In this document: in pieces, positions 17,636-26,815 of the stretch | Numbering within the stretch: the first letter of the stretch is position 1 | Layout of the letters: each line of letters opens with the position of its first letter | Source: Ruminococcus flavefaciens | Lineage (GTDB): Bacteria > Bacillota > Clostridia > Oscillospirales > Ruminococcaceae | Direction of reading: 5' to 3' | Length of the DNA: 64,000 bases | Assembly (NCBI RefSeq): GCF_900116855.1 | Contig: NZ_UETD01000006.1 | Coordinates: 1 to 64,000 of the forward strand | The notes under the pieces: generated by a model | The model's database searches: none | What the model saw: the letters and a program-made list of their open reading frames with translations, nothing else | What the model was told of the DNA's origin: nothing | Position numbers and translations under genes: made by a program

Positions 17636-20590
17636 TCACTGACCCGATTCATGGAAGAAGTAAGGAAGTGCGTTGTATACATAGTGTCTTACATGACCCC
17701 ACCAGTGTTCCTTGCCTGCTGCGGCGAAGTAGTAGAAGTTGCCCTTAGAGAAGTCCGATGTGAACTCAAACTGGTCAAGCTTCTTCATAGCTTGTATCTG
17801 AGGATCAATATTGGGATAAGCCATATCGTTTGTGCCTGTTGCCGCGAAGATGAAGTACTGATTTTTCTTCAGCCCCAGCTTGTCAACAGCGTCCGCCATA
17901 TCCTTAGCCTTGCCCTCAGCAGTGTTGGGACCCCAGTGGTCGCCGCTGAGAGGCATGAAGTAGCCTACGATGTCAAGGTCATTCTTGAACACAGCCCATG
18001 TGGAAACTGCGCCCATTGAGAAGCCGCCGTATGCTCTGTGCATTCTCGAAGCCTTCATACCCTCTGCTGTGGTATCCTCCGCATAAGTGGAGTACTTGCT
18101 CTCGACGAAGGGGATAACGCTCTGACGGAGCTCCTCATAGAAGTTCTGAGCGGAGCTGCCGTTGCCGTTGAAGGTAGGAGTTACCACGATAAGGGGCTCC
18201 AGCTCACCGTTCATTATCATGTAGTCAAGGATATTCTGGAGATTTGTATCGTCCTGGAAGAACAGTGTATTCTCGTTCTCGCTTCCGCCGTGCATGAGGT
18301 AGAAGATATTGTACTTCTTGCTGGGATCATAGTTATAAGGAGTATAGACATACAGTGACTTGTTGCCCCTTATGCCATTGTAGGTCTCCTTTGTAACAGT
18401 TCCCTGCTGAGGACAACGCTTCTCTGTGTAGTCTCTGGGAGCGTCCTTGTACCTGAGGTTAGCCTCATAAGCAAAATTGCTCGGAGGCGGCTCTGGAGTA
18501 TTATCGGGGAACTCCTGTATCTTGCCAAGGATATACTGCTGGAGGAGCACAAGGTCGTTGACCTCATATTCCGTGCTTCTGTCAACGTCAGCCAGCTTCA
18601 CAAGGTCTGCGGACTTGTTTGACGAAAGGATAAGCTTTCTTGCAGCTATCATATCCATGGAGTTTATAACGCCGTCGGAATTTACGTCGCCGAGTATGAA
18701 CTGACCGCCCACAGCGCCCTCTATCTCGGTGCCTGCCGCAGCTATCTTAACATCGTCAACGTAGAAGCTTGTTGAGCCCTTGTCTGTCTCAACATATATG
18801 TATACATTCTCCGCGCCCGAGGGTATCTTGAAGCTTGTATTCGCAAGCTGAGTCCATTTGCCCTTCATTGGAGAAGCGCTTGCTATTTTTTCGTACTTTG
18901 TAGTACCGTCAAGGTCGTACTGCATGGTGAAGTGGAACAGCTGACTTGCTGTGCTTCCTTCATCATACATTACGTTTGCACTGAAGCTGTAGCTCTCGCC
19001 TGCTCTGAAGCTGCTTCCCAGCTTGTAGGCAGCGCCCTGCCATTCATTGCTTCTGTCCGAGCAGCAGAGGGATTTGCTGCCCGTAAGAGAAGCCTTGGAC
19101 GAAACCGCCGCACTTGCGCCGGCTCTGCCCTCCCAGCCTTCAGCGCCGCTCTCAAAGGAGCAGCTAAGGAGGTAGTCGCCATCTGTTGTCACGGGAGGAT
19201 CGGTAACTGTGGGAGTTCCCTCATCATCGCCGAATGTCCACCAGTCAACATTGAACAGATATCCGCTGCCGCCTGTGTATTTGAAGTAAAGGTCATGCTC
19301 GCCGCTTGCACCGCTGACGCTGCACGATACCTTCTTCCAATCCTGCCAGCCGCCTGTTGAGGGCACCTGACAGGTACCTATCTTCTTGCCCGAAAGGCTG
19401 TCAAGATAGATCTCTATATCACCGCCGTCTGTTGCAGAGGCGATGTTAGCAGTAAATTTCTCCGCACCGCTGCCGAAATCAACACCGCTCACCTTTACAT
19501 AGTCGCCGTTTTCGATATTGGCAAGGTCAAGACCACCGTTGCTGCAATTCTCGGTCTTTACACCCTTTGAGAAGCACATAGTCTCGCCCTCTACCCTCTT
19601 GAACGGGTCAACGCTCATGAGCTGCTGAGGACCTGTCTTGCTCGGCGATATAGTCGGTATGGAGCCGTCCGCACCGTAGCTGAACTCATCAACGCAGACG
19701 CTTCTGTCGAAACTGCCGCCTCCGGGGAGACTGGCGTCATGGTAGAACAGATAGGAGTGACCCTTGAAGTCAATGACTCCGGGGTGGTTTGTGAAGCAGT
19801 TGTGAGTCTTCATTACCTGACCGCGATACGTCCACGGACCTGTGGGTGACGGAGCTGTAGAGTAGCCGAGACTCTCTCCTCCGTCATTGCCGTAAAAGGC
19901 TGCAAACACCAGATAATAAAGGTCTCCGCGCTTGTAAAACCACGGACCCTCGCCGTATGAGCTCTGCTTGCTTGAGGGACCGAAAGTATCCTTGTTCATG
20001 TCAAAATGCTTGATCTCGCCGTCAAGAGTGACCATGTCCTCCTTGAGCTTGACATAGTAGCAGGTGGGATTTCCGAACATGAGCCATGCCTGACCATCGT
20101 CGTCGATAAAAACAGTCGGGTCGATATACGCCCAGTCGGGACCGCAGAGCGGTTTGCCCAGAGCGTCCTTGAAAGGACCTGTGGGAGAGTCTGCAACAGC
20201 AACGCCTATACCGCGTCCGCCTCCCGTATTGTTTTCGAGAGTCACATAGTAATAGAATTTACCGTTGCGTTCGATACACTGAGACGCCCAAGCCGAGTCC
20301 TTTTTGCCCCATGAGAAGCTGTCCCATGAGAGGATCATTCCGTGATCGGTCCAGTTCTGCATATCCTGTGAGGAATAGCAGTGCCAGTCGGGCATATGGT
20401 AATTGTCGGAATTGTCCTCATCTCTGCCTGTGTACAGGTATACCGTATCGCCGTAGACCATAGGTGCGGGATCGGTGCTGTAGATAGTCTGGATGCAGGG
20501 ATTATCCGCATTAACATATGCAGACGGTGTGATAACTGCGGCAGGTATAGCCAGAGCTGCGGCAGTCACCATTGAGAGGATTTTTTTCAT
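17636..20590 (-). CDS. Bifunctional dockerin enzyme: GH43 - CBM6 - CBM22 - dockerin - CE1 esterase
   Basis: This secreted 984-residue enzyme has: signal peptide 1-28; GH43 five-bladed domain 30-325 with the usual acidic triad Asp40 (YSTDPAPM), Asp157 (YIDPTVF) and Glu214 (SYGEGPWF); CBM6 about 330-455; CBM22 about 470-620; dockerin about 632-695 (GDVNSDGVINSMD and a second, diverged repeat); CE1 esterase about 725-980 with nucleophile Ser858 in GGFSMG. GH43 probably removes arabinose (or xylose) side groups and CE1 removes feruloyl or acetyl groups, so one polypeptide debranches arabinoxylan at two linkages. GH43 specificity cannot be settled by eye. It is divergent from the GH11-CE3-CE1 gene. 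Confidence 0.93.
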   Translation of the reverse strand: MKKILSMVTAAALAIPAAVITPSAYVNADNPCIQTIYSTDPAPMVYGDTVYLYTGRDEDNSDNYHMPDWHCYSSQDMQNWTDHGMILSWDSFSWGKKDSAWASQCIERNGKFYYYVTLENNTGGGRGIGVAVADSPTGPFKDALGKPLCGPDWAYIDPTVFIDDDGQAWLMFGNPTCYYVKLKEDMVTLDGEIKHFDMNKDTFGPSSKQSSYGEGPWFYKRGDLYYLVFAAFYGNDGGESLGYSTAPSPTGPWTYRGQVMKTHNCFTNHPGVIDFKGHSYLFYHDASLPGGGSFDRSVCVDEFSYGADGSIPTISPSKTGPQQLMSVDPFKRVEGETMCFSKGVKTENCSNGGLDLANIENGDYVKVSGVDFGSGAEKFTANIASATDGGDIEIYLDSLSGKKIGTCQVPSTGGWQDWKKVSCSVSGASGEHDLYFKYTGGSGYLFNVDWWTFGDDEGTPTVTDPPVTTDGDYLLSCSFESGAEGWEGRAGASAAVSSKASLTGSKSLCCSDRSNEWQGAAYKLGSSFRAGESYSFSANVMYDEGSTASQLFHFTMQYDLDGTTKYEKIASASPMKGKWTQLANTSFKIPSGAENVYIYVETDKGSTSFYVDDVKIAAAGTEIEGAVGGQFILGDVNSDGVINSMDMIAARKLILSSNKSADLVKLADVDRSTEYEVNDLVLLQQYILGKIQEFPDNTPEPPPSNFAYEANLRYKDAPRDYTEKRCPQQGTVTKETYNGIRGNKSLYVYTPYNYDPSKKYNIFYLMHGGSENENTLFFQDDTNLQNILDYMIMNGELEPLIVVTPTFNGNGSSAQNFYEELRQSVIPFVESKYSTYAEDTTAEGMKASRMHRAYGGFSMGAVSTWAVFKNDLDIVGYFMPLSGDHWGPNTAEGKAKDMADAVDKLGLKKNQYFIFAATGTNDMAYPNIDPQIQAMKKLDQFEFTSDFSKGNFYYFAAAGKEHWWGHVRHYVYNALPYFFHESGQ

Positions 20591-21087
20591 AAGTCTGCCC
20601 CCGTTTTTAATATTTAATTACCCTTCTTGCTGCGTTTTGTAAAAGATATACAAAATACACAGTTCTTTATTTATTACCTCAATTATAATGGTGAAACTAT
20701 GCTCGTTATATCATTATTATGATAAAAGTGGTAATATTTCTACTTTAAATAGCATTTTTGCGCTACAAATATCATGATTTTATCTTTAAACCAATTAATT
20801 TCAAAACTTTCATCATTTTATCCACCTTTTCCTCAGAAAGTGGGTTGTCAAGTTAAGCATAAAGAAGTATTATATATGGTTACGCCTTCGCTTTATCGCT
20901 ATTAAACCGATATTTTCAATCTATCCGCAATTTTTAGTAGCTTTTTACCAATATCACAAATTTTGACTTGTTATTTCACAGTTTATTAATATATAATAGT
21001 ATCAAGATAAAAAAAGAGGAGTTTGGGCACTCCTCAGGGGATTACTAAAATCATGACATTGCTTAATTAAACAAAGGAGTGATTTAA
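20591..21087. promoter_or_regulatory. Divergent AT-rich control region between two xylanolytic genes
   Basis: This 497-bp gap contains no ORF. Plus strand: TATAAT at 20992-20997 with TTGTTA 18 bp upstream is a candidate promoter. The leader then has a GAGGAG/CTCCTC hairpin near 21015-21035 and an AAAGGAG ribosome site (21073-21079) before a GTG start. On the minus strand a TATAAT (20682-20687) lacks a good -35. Shared regulation of both enzymes from this region, perhaps by an AraC protein, is inferred. Confidence 0.45.
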
Positions 21088-24000
21088 GTGAAAACAAACA
21101 AATTCATCAGCGGGATAGTCTCAGCATTACTTATCGCTGCAAATATTCCCGCAGCCCTTCCCGCAAATGCAGCAGGTCAGACTTATACTCTGAACGGTGC
21201 AGGACAGCATAAGGGCACAGGTCCCGACGGATACAGCTACGAGATCTGGGCTGCTGACACAAACCAGCCGTCATCAATGACGCTGGGAGACAATGGCACA
21301 TTCACCACAAAATGGAACTGTGCAGGACCCAGCGGAAACTTCCTCGCTCGCCGCGGTATCGATATGGGCAGCACAAAGAAGTTTCAGGATTACGGCGGAA
21401 TCACCTGCGATTTCGATGTAAGCTGGTCTGCAAGCAGTCAGGGTAACTCCCGTCTTTGCATCTACGGCTGGACACAGAACCCTCTCGTAGAGTACTACAT
21501 CGTTGAGGACTGGAAGAACTGGTGTCCTCCTAACGGAACTCCCGGAGCGGGAAGTCCTTTAGGTACAGTTGACCTCGACGGAGCAAAGTACTACATCTAC
21601 AAGGAAAACCGCAATTCCTACACCATAGAGGGCAACAAGCCCTTCGTGCAGTATTTCAGTGTCCGCAGCAGCGGAAGAACGTCAGGTACCATCAGTGTTT
21701 CAAAGCACTTCGAGGCTTGGGAGTCCAAGGGACTCCAGATGGGAAAGATGTATGAAGTCGCTTTCAACGTTGAAGGCTGGGAGAGCAACGGTGAAGCTAA
21801 CGTCAAGAAGAATACGATAACTCTCGGCAAGGGGCCTGAGCCCGAAAAGCCCGTAGAGCCCGTAGAGCCCGATGCAAACGGCTATTACTTCAACACCGAT
21901 TTTGAGTCAGGCAAGAGCAACTGGACAGGACGCGGAAGTGCCAGTGTCTCTGCATCAACAGGCTACGACGGCTCAAAGGGCATCGTCGCTTCCGACAGAA
22001 CCGAAAAGTGGCACGGCGCAGCTATCGAGCTCGATGAAAACGCTTTCAAAGCAGGCGAGACTTACAGTTTAGGAGTAATGGCAATGCAGAATGCCGATTC
22101 TTCTGCCACAATGAAGCTCTCTCTCCAGTATAACAACGGCTCGGGCGAAAACTACGATGAAGTGGCTACAGCCAAGGCTTCCAAGGGGCAGTGGGTATCA
22201 GTGTCAAATCCCACCTACACCATTCCCGCAGGCGCTTCCGATCTCCTTCTCTACATTGAGACCACAGACAGCCTTGCAGACATATATGTGGACAACGCTT
22301 TCGGTGCTGTAAGCGGCACAAAGCCCAGCGTTACACCTTCCACATCTACTCCCGTCACCATTGATCCTACTCCTGTCACCTCAAAGACCGACAAGATCAA
22401 GATCATGCCCGCAGGCGACTCCATCACCTTCGGTATGGGCGACGACGGCGGATACAGAAAGTTCCTGGACTACTTCCTCAAGGAAAAGGGCTATACCAAT
22501 GTGGACTTCGTAGGTCCCGAGGGCTCAAACAGCGCAACATTCTCATACAACGGAAAGACCGTTACATATGACGACAACCATGCAGGCTACAGCGGCTACA
22601 CTATCAAGCAGCACGCAGGCGGCTGGAGCAATAACAGCGGTCTTTATGAAACGCTCAAGAATAAAAACGCAGTCAAGAGTGCTGATCCCGATATCATCCT
22701 TCTCATCATCGGTACAAACGATATGACTGCAAACCGCTCAATGAACGAGTGTGAGGACGACCTCCACACTCTCCTCGACTATATGCTGGGAGATATGTCA
22801 TCTGACGGCATGATCTTCCTCTCCACCATTCCCGAGCTCAGTGCATTCGGCGGCGGAGACAACACCCAGAAGATAGCTAACTACAACAGCCTCGTGAAGA
22901 AAGTCGCTCAGGAATACAGCAGCAGCGGCAAGCACGTTACATTTGCCGACATCCACGGCTGCCTCAACGGCACAGCTGACCTCGGCGACGGTATCCACCC
23001 AAGCAAGGCAGGCTACGAGAAGATGGGCAAGTACTGGGCAGGAGTCATCGACGAGTACATCTCAGCTTCATCAGGTCCCGCAGTTCAGCCCTCAACAGGT
23101 ATCCGCGGCGATACAAATTCCGACGGAGTGGTTGACTCATTCGACCTTATCCCTCTCAGAAAGAGCATTCTGGCAGTAATGGCAGGAAGCGGCAAGGCTG
23201 CTCCCAACTCAGATGTCAACGGCGACGGTGACGTTTCGGTTGCAGACCTTGTAACTCTCAAGCAGTTCCTCCTCGGCAAGATCAGCAAGTTCCCCGATGT
23301 TGTTACAACATCCACAACAACAGTTCCCAGAATAACCACAACTACCACAACAACAAAGCCCATTTCACAGGGACAGAACCTTAACGCACAGATCCGTCAG
23401 GATATGCCTACTTCAGTGCCCAGCGGCAATGAGCAGAGCAACAAGTGCAAGGTCGAGAAGAAAACTTATAACTGCAAATTCACAGGCGGACAGAAGAGCT
23501 GTAATGTAATTCTTCCTCCCAACTATAATTCATCCAAGCAGTACCCCGTAATGTACGTTCTCCACGGTATCGGCGGCAACGAAGACTCCATGTTAAGCGG
23601 CATGGGTGTTCAGGAGCTTCTTGCAGGACTTATCAGCAACGGCAAGGCAGAAGAGATGATCATTGTTCTTCCCAGCCAGTATACAAGCAAGAACGGCTCA
23701 CAGGGCGGCTTCGGCATCAATCAGGAAGTATGCGCAGCTTATGACAACTTCCTCTATGACATCTCAGACAGCCTTATCCCCTACATCGAGGCTAACTACC
23801 CCGTTAAGACAGGCAGAGAGAACAGAGCTATCACAGGCTTCTCAATGGGCGGACGTGAAGCTATCTACATCGGTCTCATGCGTCCCGACCTCTTCGCTTA
23901 TGTAGGCGGTGCGTGTCCTGCTCCCGGAATAACACCCGGCAGCGATATGTTCATGACTCACCCCGGCTGTATGCAGGAGAGCGAGATGAAGTTCAGAGAC

Positions 24001-24198
24001 GTAGGTCCCGAGCCTAACGTATTCTTCATCACAGGCGGAACAAACGATTCTGTTGTCGGCACATTCCCCAAGCAGTACAGCGACATTCTCACAAGAAACG
24101 GTGTTGACCATGTTTACCAGTCCATCCCCGGCGGCGGACACGGCGACAACTCAGTTAAGCCCCACCTCTATACATTCTTCAGATACGCTTTCAAATAA
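21088..24198 (+). CDS. Trifunctional dockerin enzyme: GH11 - CBM22 - CE3 - dockerin - CE1
   Basis: This secreted 1036-residue enzyme starts at GTG with a good ribosome site. Order: signal peptide about 1-29; GH11 xylanase 30-245 (nucleophile Glu135, acid/base Glu229); CBM22 about 260-410; SGNH-type CE3 acetyl-xylan esterase about 435-655 (Ser445 in AGDSIT, Asp634/His637 in DGIHP); dockerin about 672-736 with two good calcium repeats (DTNSDGVVDSFD, DVNGDGDVSVAD); Thr linker; CE1 esterase about 765-1036 with Ser919 in TGFSMGG. It would cut the xylan backbone and remove acetyl and probably feruloyl groups. It is flanked by a divergent control region and a bidirectional terminator. The GH11 part duplicates that at 14835. 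Confidence 0.95.
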   Translation: MKTNKFISGIVSALLIAANIPAALPANAAGQTYTLNGAGQHKGTGPDGYSYEIWAADTNQPSSMTLGDNGTFTTKWNCAGPSGNFLARRGIDMGSTKKFQDYGGITCDFDVSWSASSQGNSRLCIYGWTQNPLVEYYIVEDWKNWCPPNGTPGAGSPLGTVDLDGAKYYIYKENRNSYTIEGNKPFVQYFSVRSSGRTSGTISVSKHFEAWESKGLQMGKMYEVAFNVEGWESNGEANVKKNTITLGKGPEPEKPVEPVEPDANGYYFNTDFESGKSNWTGRGSASVSASTGYDGSKGIVASDRTEKWHGAAIELDENAFKAGETYSLGVMAMQNADSSATMKLSLQYNNGSGENYDEVATAKASKGQWVSVSNPTYTIPAGASDLLLYIETTDSLADIYVDNAFGAVSGTKPSVTPSTSTPVTIDPTPVTSKTDKIKIMPAGDSITFGMGDDGGYRKFLDYFLKEKGYTNVDFVGPEGSNSATFSYNGKTVTYDDNHAGYSGYTIKQHAGGWSNNSGLYETLKNKNAVKSADPDIILLIIGTNDMTANRSMNECEDDLHTLLDYMLGDMSSDGMIFLSTIPELSAFGGGDNTQKIANYNSLVKKVAQEYSSSGKHVTFADIHGCLNGTADLGDGIHPSKAGYEKMGKYWAGVIDEYISASSGPAVQPSTGIRGDTNSDGVVDSFDLIPLRKSILAVMAGSGKAAPNSDVNGDGDVSVADLVTLKQFLLGKISKFPDVVTTSTTTVPRITTTTTTTKPISQGQNLNAQIRQDMPTSVPSGNEQSNKCKVEKKTYNCKFTGGQKSCNVILPPNYNSSKQYPVMYVLHGIGGNEDSMLSGMGVQELLAGLISNGKAEEMIIVLPSQYTSKNGSQGGFGINQEVCAAYDNFLYDISDSLIPYIEANYPVKTGRENRAITGFSMGGREAIYIGLMRPDLFAYVGGACPAPGITPGSDMFMTHPGCMQESEMKFRDVGPEPNVFFITGGTNDSVVGTFPKQYSDILTRNGVDHVYQSIPGGGHGDNSVKPHLYTFFRYAFK
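21169..21888 (+). repeat. Near-identical GH11 domain copy 2
   Basis: This is the second copy of the GH11-plus-linker segment, inverted relative to 14835-15545 and about 5.6 kb away. The signal peptides preceding the two copies are unrelated, and the CBM22 that follows is much more diverged. The shared block is therefore the catalytic domain itself. Confidence 0.9.
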
Positions 24199-24229
24199 GT
24201 GTAGAGGACATGATATAGTAACATAAAAA

Positions 24230-24262
24230 CAGCGCTCAGAGGGAGCTCCCTTCTGAGCGCTG
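24230..24262. terminator. Bidirectional terminator between convergent genes
   Basis: CAGCGCTCAGA pairs with TCTGAGCGCTG, with an inner GGGAGCTCCC. TTTGTTTTGTTT follows on the plus strand and TTTTTATG on the minus strand. It serves the esterase gene and the kinase-like gene. Confidence 0.85.
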
Positions 24263-24272
24263 TTTGTTTTGT

Positions 24273-24878
24273 TTACAGTACCGTATCAGCCTTTTCGGCA
24301 GGGCTGTACTTCTCGGCGTAGAACCTCTCCGCAGGGAAGTATCTGTTCTCATACTTCTCACGGATAGCCCTTTCGTCACCGATATAGCCGTCGCGGAGAA
24401 GAACTCTCCTGAGTCTTTCCTCCTCGGGAACATCGAAATATATCATGTAGTCAAAGGCACCCTCAAGCTCCTCACGCTGGAGGAAAATGCCCTCTGTAAG
24501 AACCACGCTTCCCACGGGTATCTGTATGCTTTTCACTATATAAGTGTCATTGTCCTTATCGTAAAGCTCCACGGGCGGAAGCTCTCTCCCCTGTCTTACG
24601 GGACCTGCCACAGCCTCAAGGAAGTGGTCGTACCTCCACTGGAGATAGTAATACTGCTCCCACTGAGGGTAGTCGTCATTGTACCTGACAGCCTTGGGGT
24701 GGATGAAGTCATCGATGTGGAATATCTCGGCGTTCACGCCTTTTTCCGCCAGAAGCTTCCTGACCTCCTCTGCAACAGTGCTCTTGCCTGCGCCGCCGAG
24801 TCCGTCAAGTCCCACCATAAATGTCTTGTCGGTGCTCCGTCTTTTCATTATCTCGTCTGTGATCTTTGCTGCGTTCAT
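24273..24878 (-). CDS. Uridine-kinase-like P-loop kinase
   Basis: This 201-residue protein has Walker A GLDGLGGAGKSTVAEEV near residues 23-39. An FHIDDFIHP acidic motif follows near 53-61, as in the uridine kinase/phosphoribulokinase family, and then a base-contacting PQWEQYYYLQWRYDHF segment. The late RLRRVLLRDG resembles a lid region. It probably phosphorylates a nucleoside or another small hydroxyl compound in the cytoplasm. Orthologues are commonly annotated as uridine kinase, but the true substrate of this subgroup is unclear. No partner gene is adjacent. Confidence 0.8.
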   Translation of the reverse strand: MNAAKITDEIMKRRSTDKTFMVGLDGLGGAGKSTVAEEVRKLLAEKGVNAEIFHIDDFIHPKAVRYNDDYPQWEQYYYLQWRYDHFLEAVAGPVRQGRELPPVELYDKDNDTYIVKSIQIPVGSVVLTEGIFLQREELEGAFDYMIYFDVPEEERLRRVLLRDGYIGDERAIREKYENRYFPAERFYAEKYSPAEKADTVL

Positions 24879-24904
24879 ATTGTTCTCCTTATAAAAAATT
24901 AAAA

Positions 24905-24930
24905 GGCAGTACCACCGCAGTGATACTGCC
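24905..24930 (-). terminator. Terminator of the M23 peptidase gene
   Basis: GGCAGTA and TACTGCC arms lie 10-35 bp after the stop. On the minus strand TTTTAATTTTTTAT follows. Stem and T-tract are good. Confidence 0.75.
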
Positions 24931-24940
24931 CTTTTATGCG

Positions 24941-26311
24941 TTATGAAGTTGCCTTTACGACAGCCTGCTTCAGCTCGATGAGGTCAAATACATCGACCGA
25001 GCCGTCATCATTCATGTCGGAAGCCTTGTACTGCTCCTCCGAGAATTCTCCTGAGCTCTTGAGCAGATAGCTCTGGAGCACTACCGCATCCGAAACATTG
25101 AGCGTACCGTCGCCGTTAAGGTCTCCCTTGGGCTTGTCCTCAGGGGGATCATCCTCAGGCGGCTCCGTTGTAACGGGCTCGGCAGGCTTTACCTCGCCGA
25201 TAGTGAACTCAGTTTTCACCAGCTCGTAGGATTTGCCGCTGTTATCCTCGGCAACGATCTTATATGTGTACTCTCCGTCATAGAGAGCGTTGAAGACTAT
25301 ATTCTTGTCGAAATATGTCGCAAGGTCATACTTTACAGCGTTGGGAGCAGCCTCAGCCACCTGACTTGTAGCCTCGCCCTCACGGAAGTAAACGCCGCCG
25401 TATACCTTTGTTATGGGCAGATTTGAGGTGATAACGCCCTTGAGGGAGAAAGCCTTGCCCTTGGGTATTGCCCCCTCGGGAGCAGCAACATTCTCGATCT
25501 TCATATCGGACTCAACGGGCTCGTTTGCCTTTTTGAGCTGCATATAATCCATGGATGCGTAGCCCTTGACACCGTTGTACTCAACGTGCGCCCACTTACC
25601 GTCACCCTTGGTAACGGTAAACTCCGCATTTGCTGGTATTGAGCCCACAATGGAAGAATTAGTGCTGTGATCCGATCTTATATTGAGGTAGGTAACAACA
25701 CTCTTGGTAGTGTAAAGACCTGCACAGTCCTCTGAACATGAGCACTCAGGCTCAGTTGAAGCAGGGGGCGTGGTAACGGTGGTACCGTCGTTGTCGGAAT
25801 AAACGAAATATGAAAGCGGATCGTAGTATGTACGGGCTGGATAAGCCCCCAACAGGGTATTGCAGATACCGAAGTGGAGGTGATTTCCCGAGGACTCACC
25901 TGTGCTTCCCACCTTGGCGATCAAGTCACCCTGATTGACCTTAGCTCCTGCGCTGGTATTCAGCTGAGAAGCGTGTGCATAGAAGGTATAGACGCCCAGA
26001 TCCGCATGGTAAATGATGACCATATTACCGTAAGCGCCCTTCCAGTCTGCGGAGATGACCTCTCCGCTGTAAGCGGCGTAGATATTGCTTCCGCCTGCCG
26101 CCTCAATATCAATGGCATTGTGATAGCCTGAAACATCGTTGATATTTCTCTGTGGATTGAAGTATGTTGTAATGTTCTTGTACTTAGGCTCTGTAGGCCA
26201 TACCGCGTATGGTGCAGCGTGGACTTTTCCGATGGGAGTACATATCTGTACTGTGAAGAGAAGCGCAAACGTCAGAAGGATCGCAGCCGCTCTTTTGATC
26301 ACATTCTTCAT
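24941..26311 (-). CDS. Dockerin-bearing M23 peptidase with SH3b domain
   Basis: This secreted 456-residue protein has: signal peptide about 1-32; M23 (LytM) zinc peptidase about 45-165 with ligands His64 and Asp68 (YHNAIDIE), His113 (YAHAS) and His144/His146 (NHLHFG); bacterial SH3 domain about 203-262; a beta-sandwich region about 270-375 of unknown type; acidic Pro linker; dockerin 391-454 with two good repeats (DLNGDGTLNVSD, DMNDDGSVDVFD). LytM domains cut peptide bridges in peptidoglycan and SH3b domains bind wall. The dockerin would attach this activity to the cellulosome. It may remodel wall at attachment sites or lyse other bacteria. It has its own promoter and terminator. Confidence 0.92.
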   Translation of the reverse strand: MKNVIKRAAAILLTFALLFTVQICTPIGKVHAAPYAVWPTEPKYKNITTYFNPQRNINDVSGYHNAIDIEAAGGSNIYAAYSGEVISADWKGAYGNMVIIYHADLGVYTFYAHASQLNTSAGAKVNQGDLIAKVGSTGESSGNHLHFGICNTLLGAYPARTYYDPLSYFVYSDNDGTTVTTPPASTEPECSCSEDCAGLYTTKSVVTYLNIRSDHSTNSSIVGSIPANAEFTVTKGDGKWAHVEYNGVKGYASMDYMQLKKANEPVESDMKIENVAAPEGAIPKGKAFSLKGVITSNLPITKVYGGVYFREGEATSQVAEAAPNAVKYDLATYFDKNIVFNALYDGEYTYKIVAEDNSGKSYELVKTEFTIGEVKPAEPVTTEPPEDDPPEDKPKGDLNGDGTLNVSDAVVLQSYLLKSSGEFSEEQYKASDMNDDGSVDVFDLIELKQAVVKATS

Positions 26312-26354
26312 AATATTTTCTCCTTACATAGTAAAAAGTAACTGAACAATATAT

Positions 26355-26383
26355 ATATTACCATATTTTTGGCAAAAAGTCAA
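26355..26383 (-). promoter_or_regulatory. Promoter of the M23 peptidase gene
   Basis: TTGACT (26378-26383), a 17-bp spacer and TAATAT (26355-26360) lie on the minus strand about 45 bp before the ATG. An AAGGAG ribosome site follows. Confidence 0.6.
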
Positions 26384-26481
26384 TGCAAAACCGTAATTTC
26401 TGACAAAGGGAGCAATTTTTGCCTGTCTTCGGATTTATTCTGTGACCATTTCATAAGGCTGCTGAACATTGGCACTTCCAC

Positions 26482-26510
26482 TTGACATTTAGTGTGAAAA
26501 GGTTTAGAAT
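26482..26510 (+). promoter_or_regulatory. Promoter of the heavy-metal-binding protein gene
   Basis: A perfect TTGACA (26482-26487), a 17-bp spacer and TAGAAT (26505-26510) lie 40 bp before the start. No obvious CopY or CsoR operator was recognised. Confidence 0.65.
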
Positions 26511-26549
26511 AATATTGTCAGCATATACTAACCCAAAGGAGTGTATAAT

Positions 26550-26801
26550 ATGGTAAAAACAATAATGAAGATCGACGGCATGATGTGCGGTATGTGCGAA
26601 GCACACGTCAACGACGCTATCCGCGCAGCAGTTTCCCCTAAAAAGGTAAACTCCTCACACAGTAAAGGAATTACCGAGATAATCTCCGAGAGCGAGCTTG
26701 ACAGCGCAGTTCTCAGGGAAGCAGTTGAGAAGGACGGCTACAAGGTGCTGGATATCACCTCCGAGCCCTATGAGAAAAAGGGACTTTTCGGCAGAAAGTA
26801 A
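26550..26801 (+). CDS. Small heavy-metal-associated (HMA) domain protein, CopZ-like
   Basis: This single HMA-fold protein of 83 residues starts at the ATG nine bases after AAAGGA; an earlier in-frame GTG overlaps the spacer. The metal motif is GMMCGMCEAHV, the CxxC that binds Cu(I) or another soft metal. It is followed by the expected beta-alpha-beta pattern and a polar tail ending KKGLFGRK. It probably acts as a cytosolic metal chaperone. The convergent P-type ATPase is not of the CPx copper type, so it is not an obvious partner. Confidence 0.85.
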   Translation: MVKTIMKIDGMMCGMCEAHVNDAIRAAVSPKKVNSSHSKGITEIISESELDSAVLREAVEKDGYKVLDITSEPYEKKGLFGRK

Positions 26802-26815
26802 GCCTTCCTGTCCCT

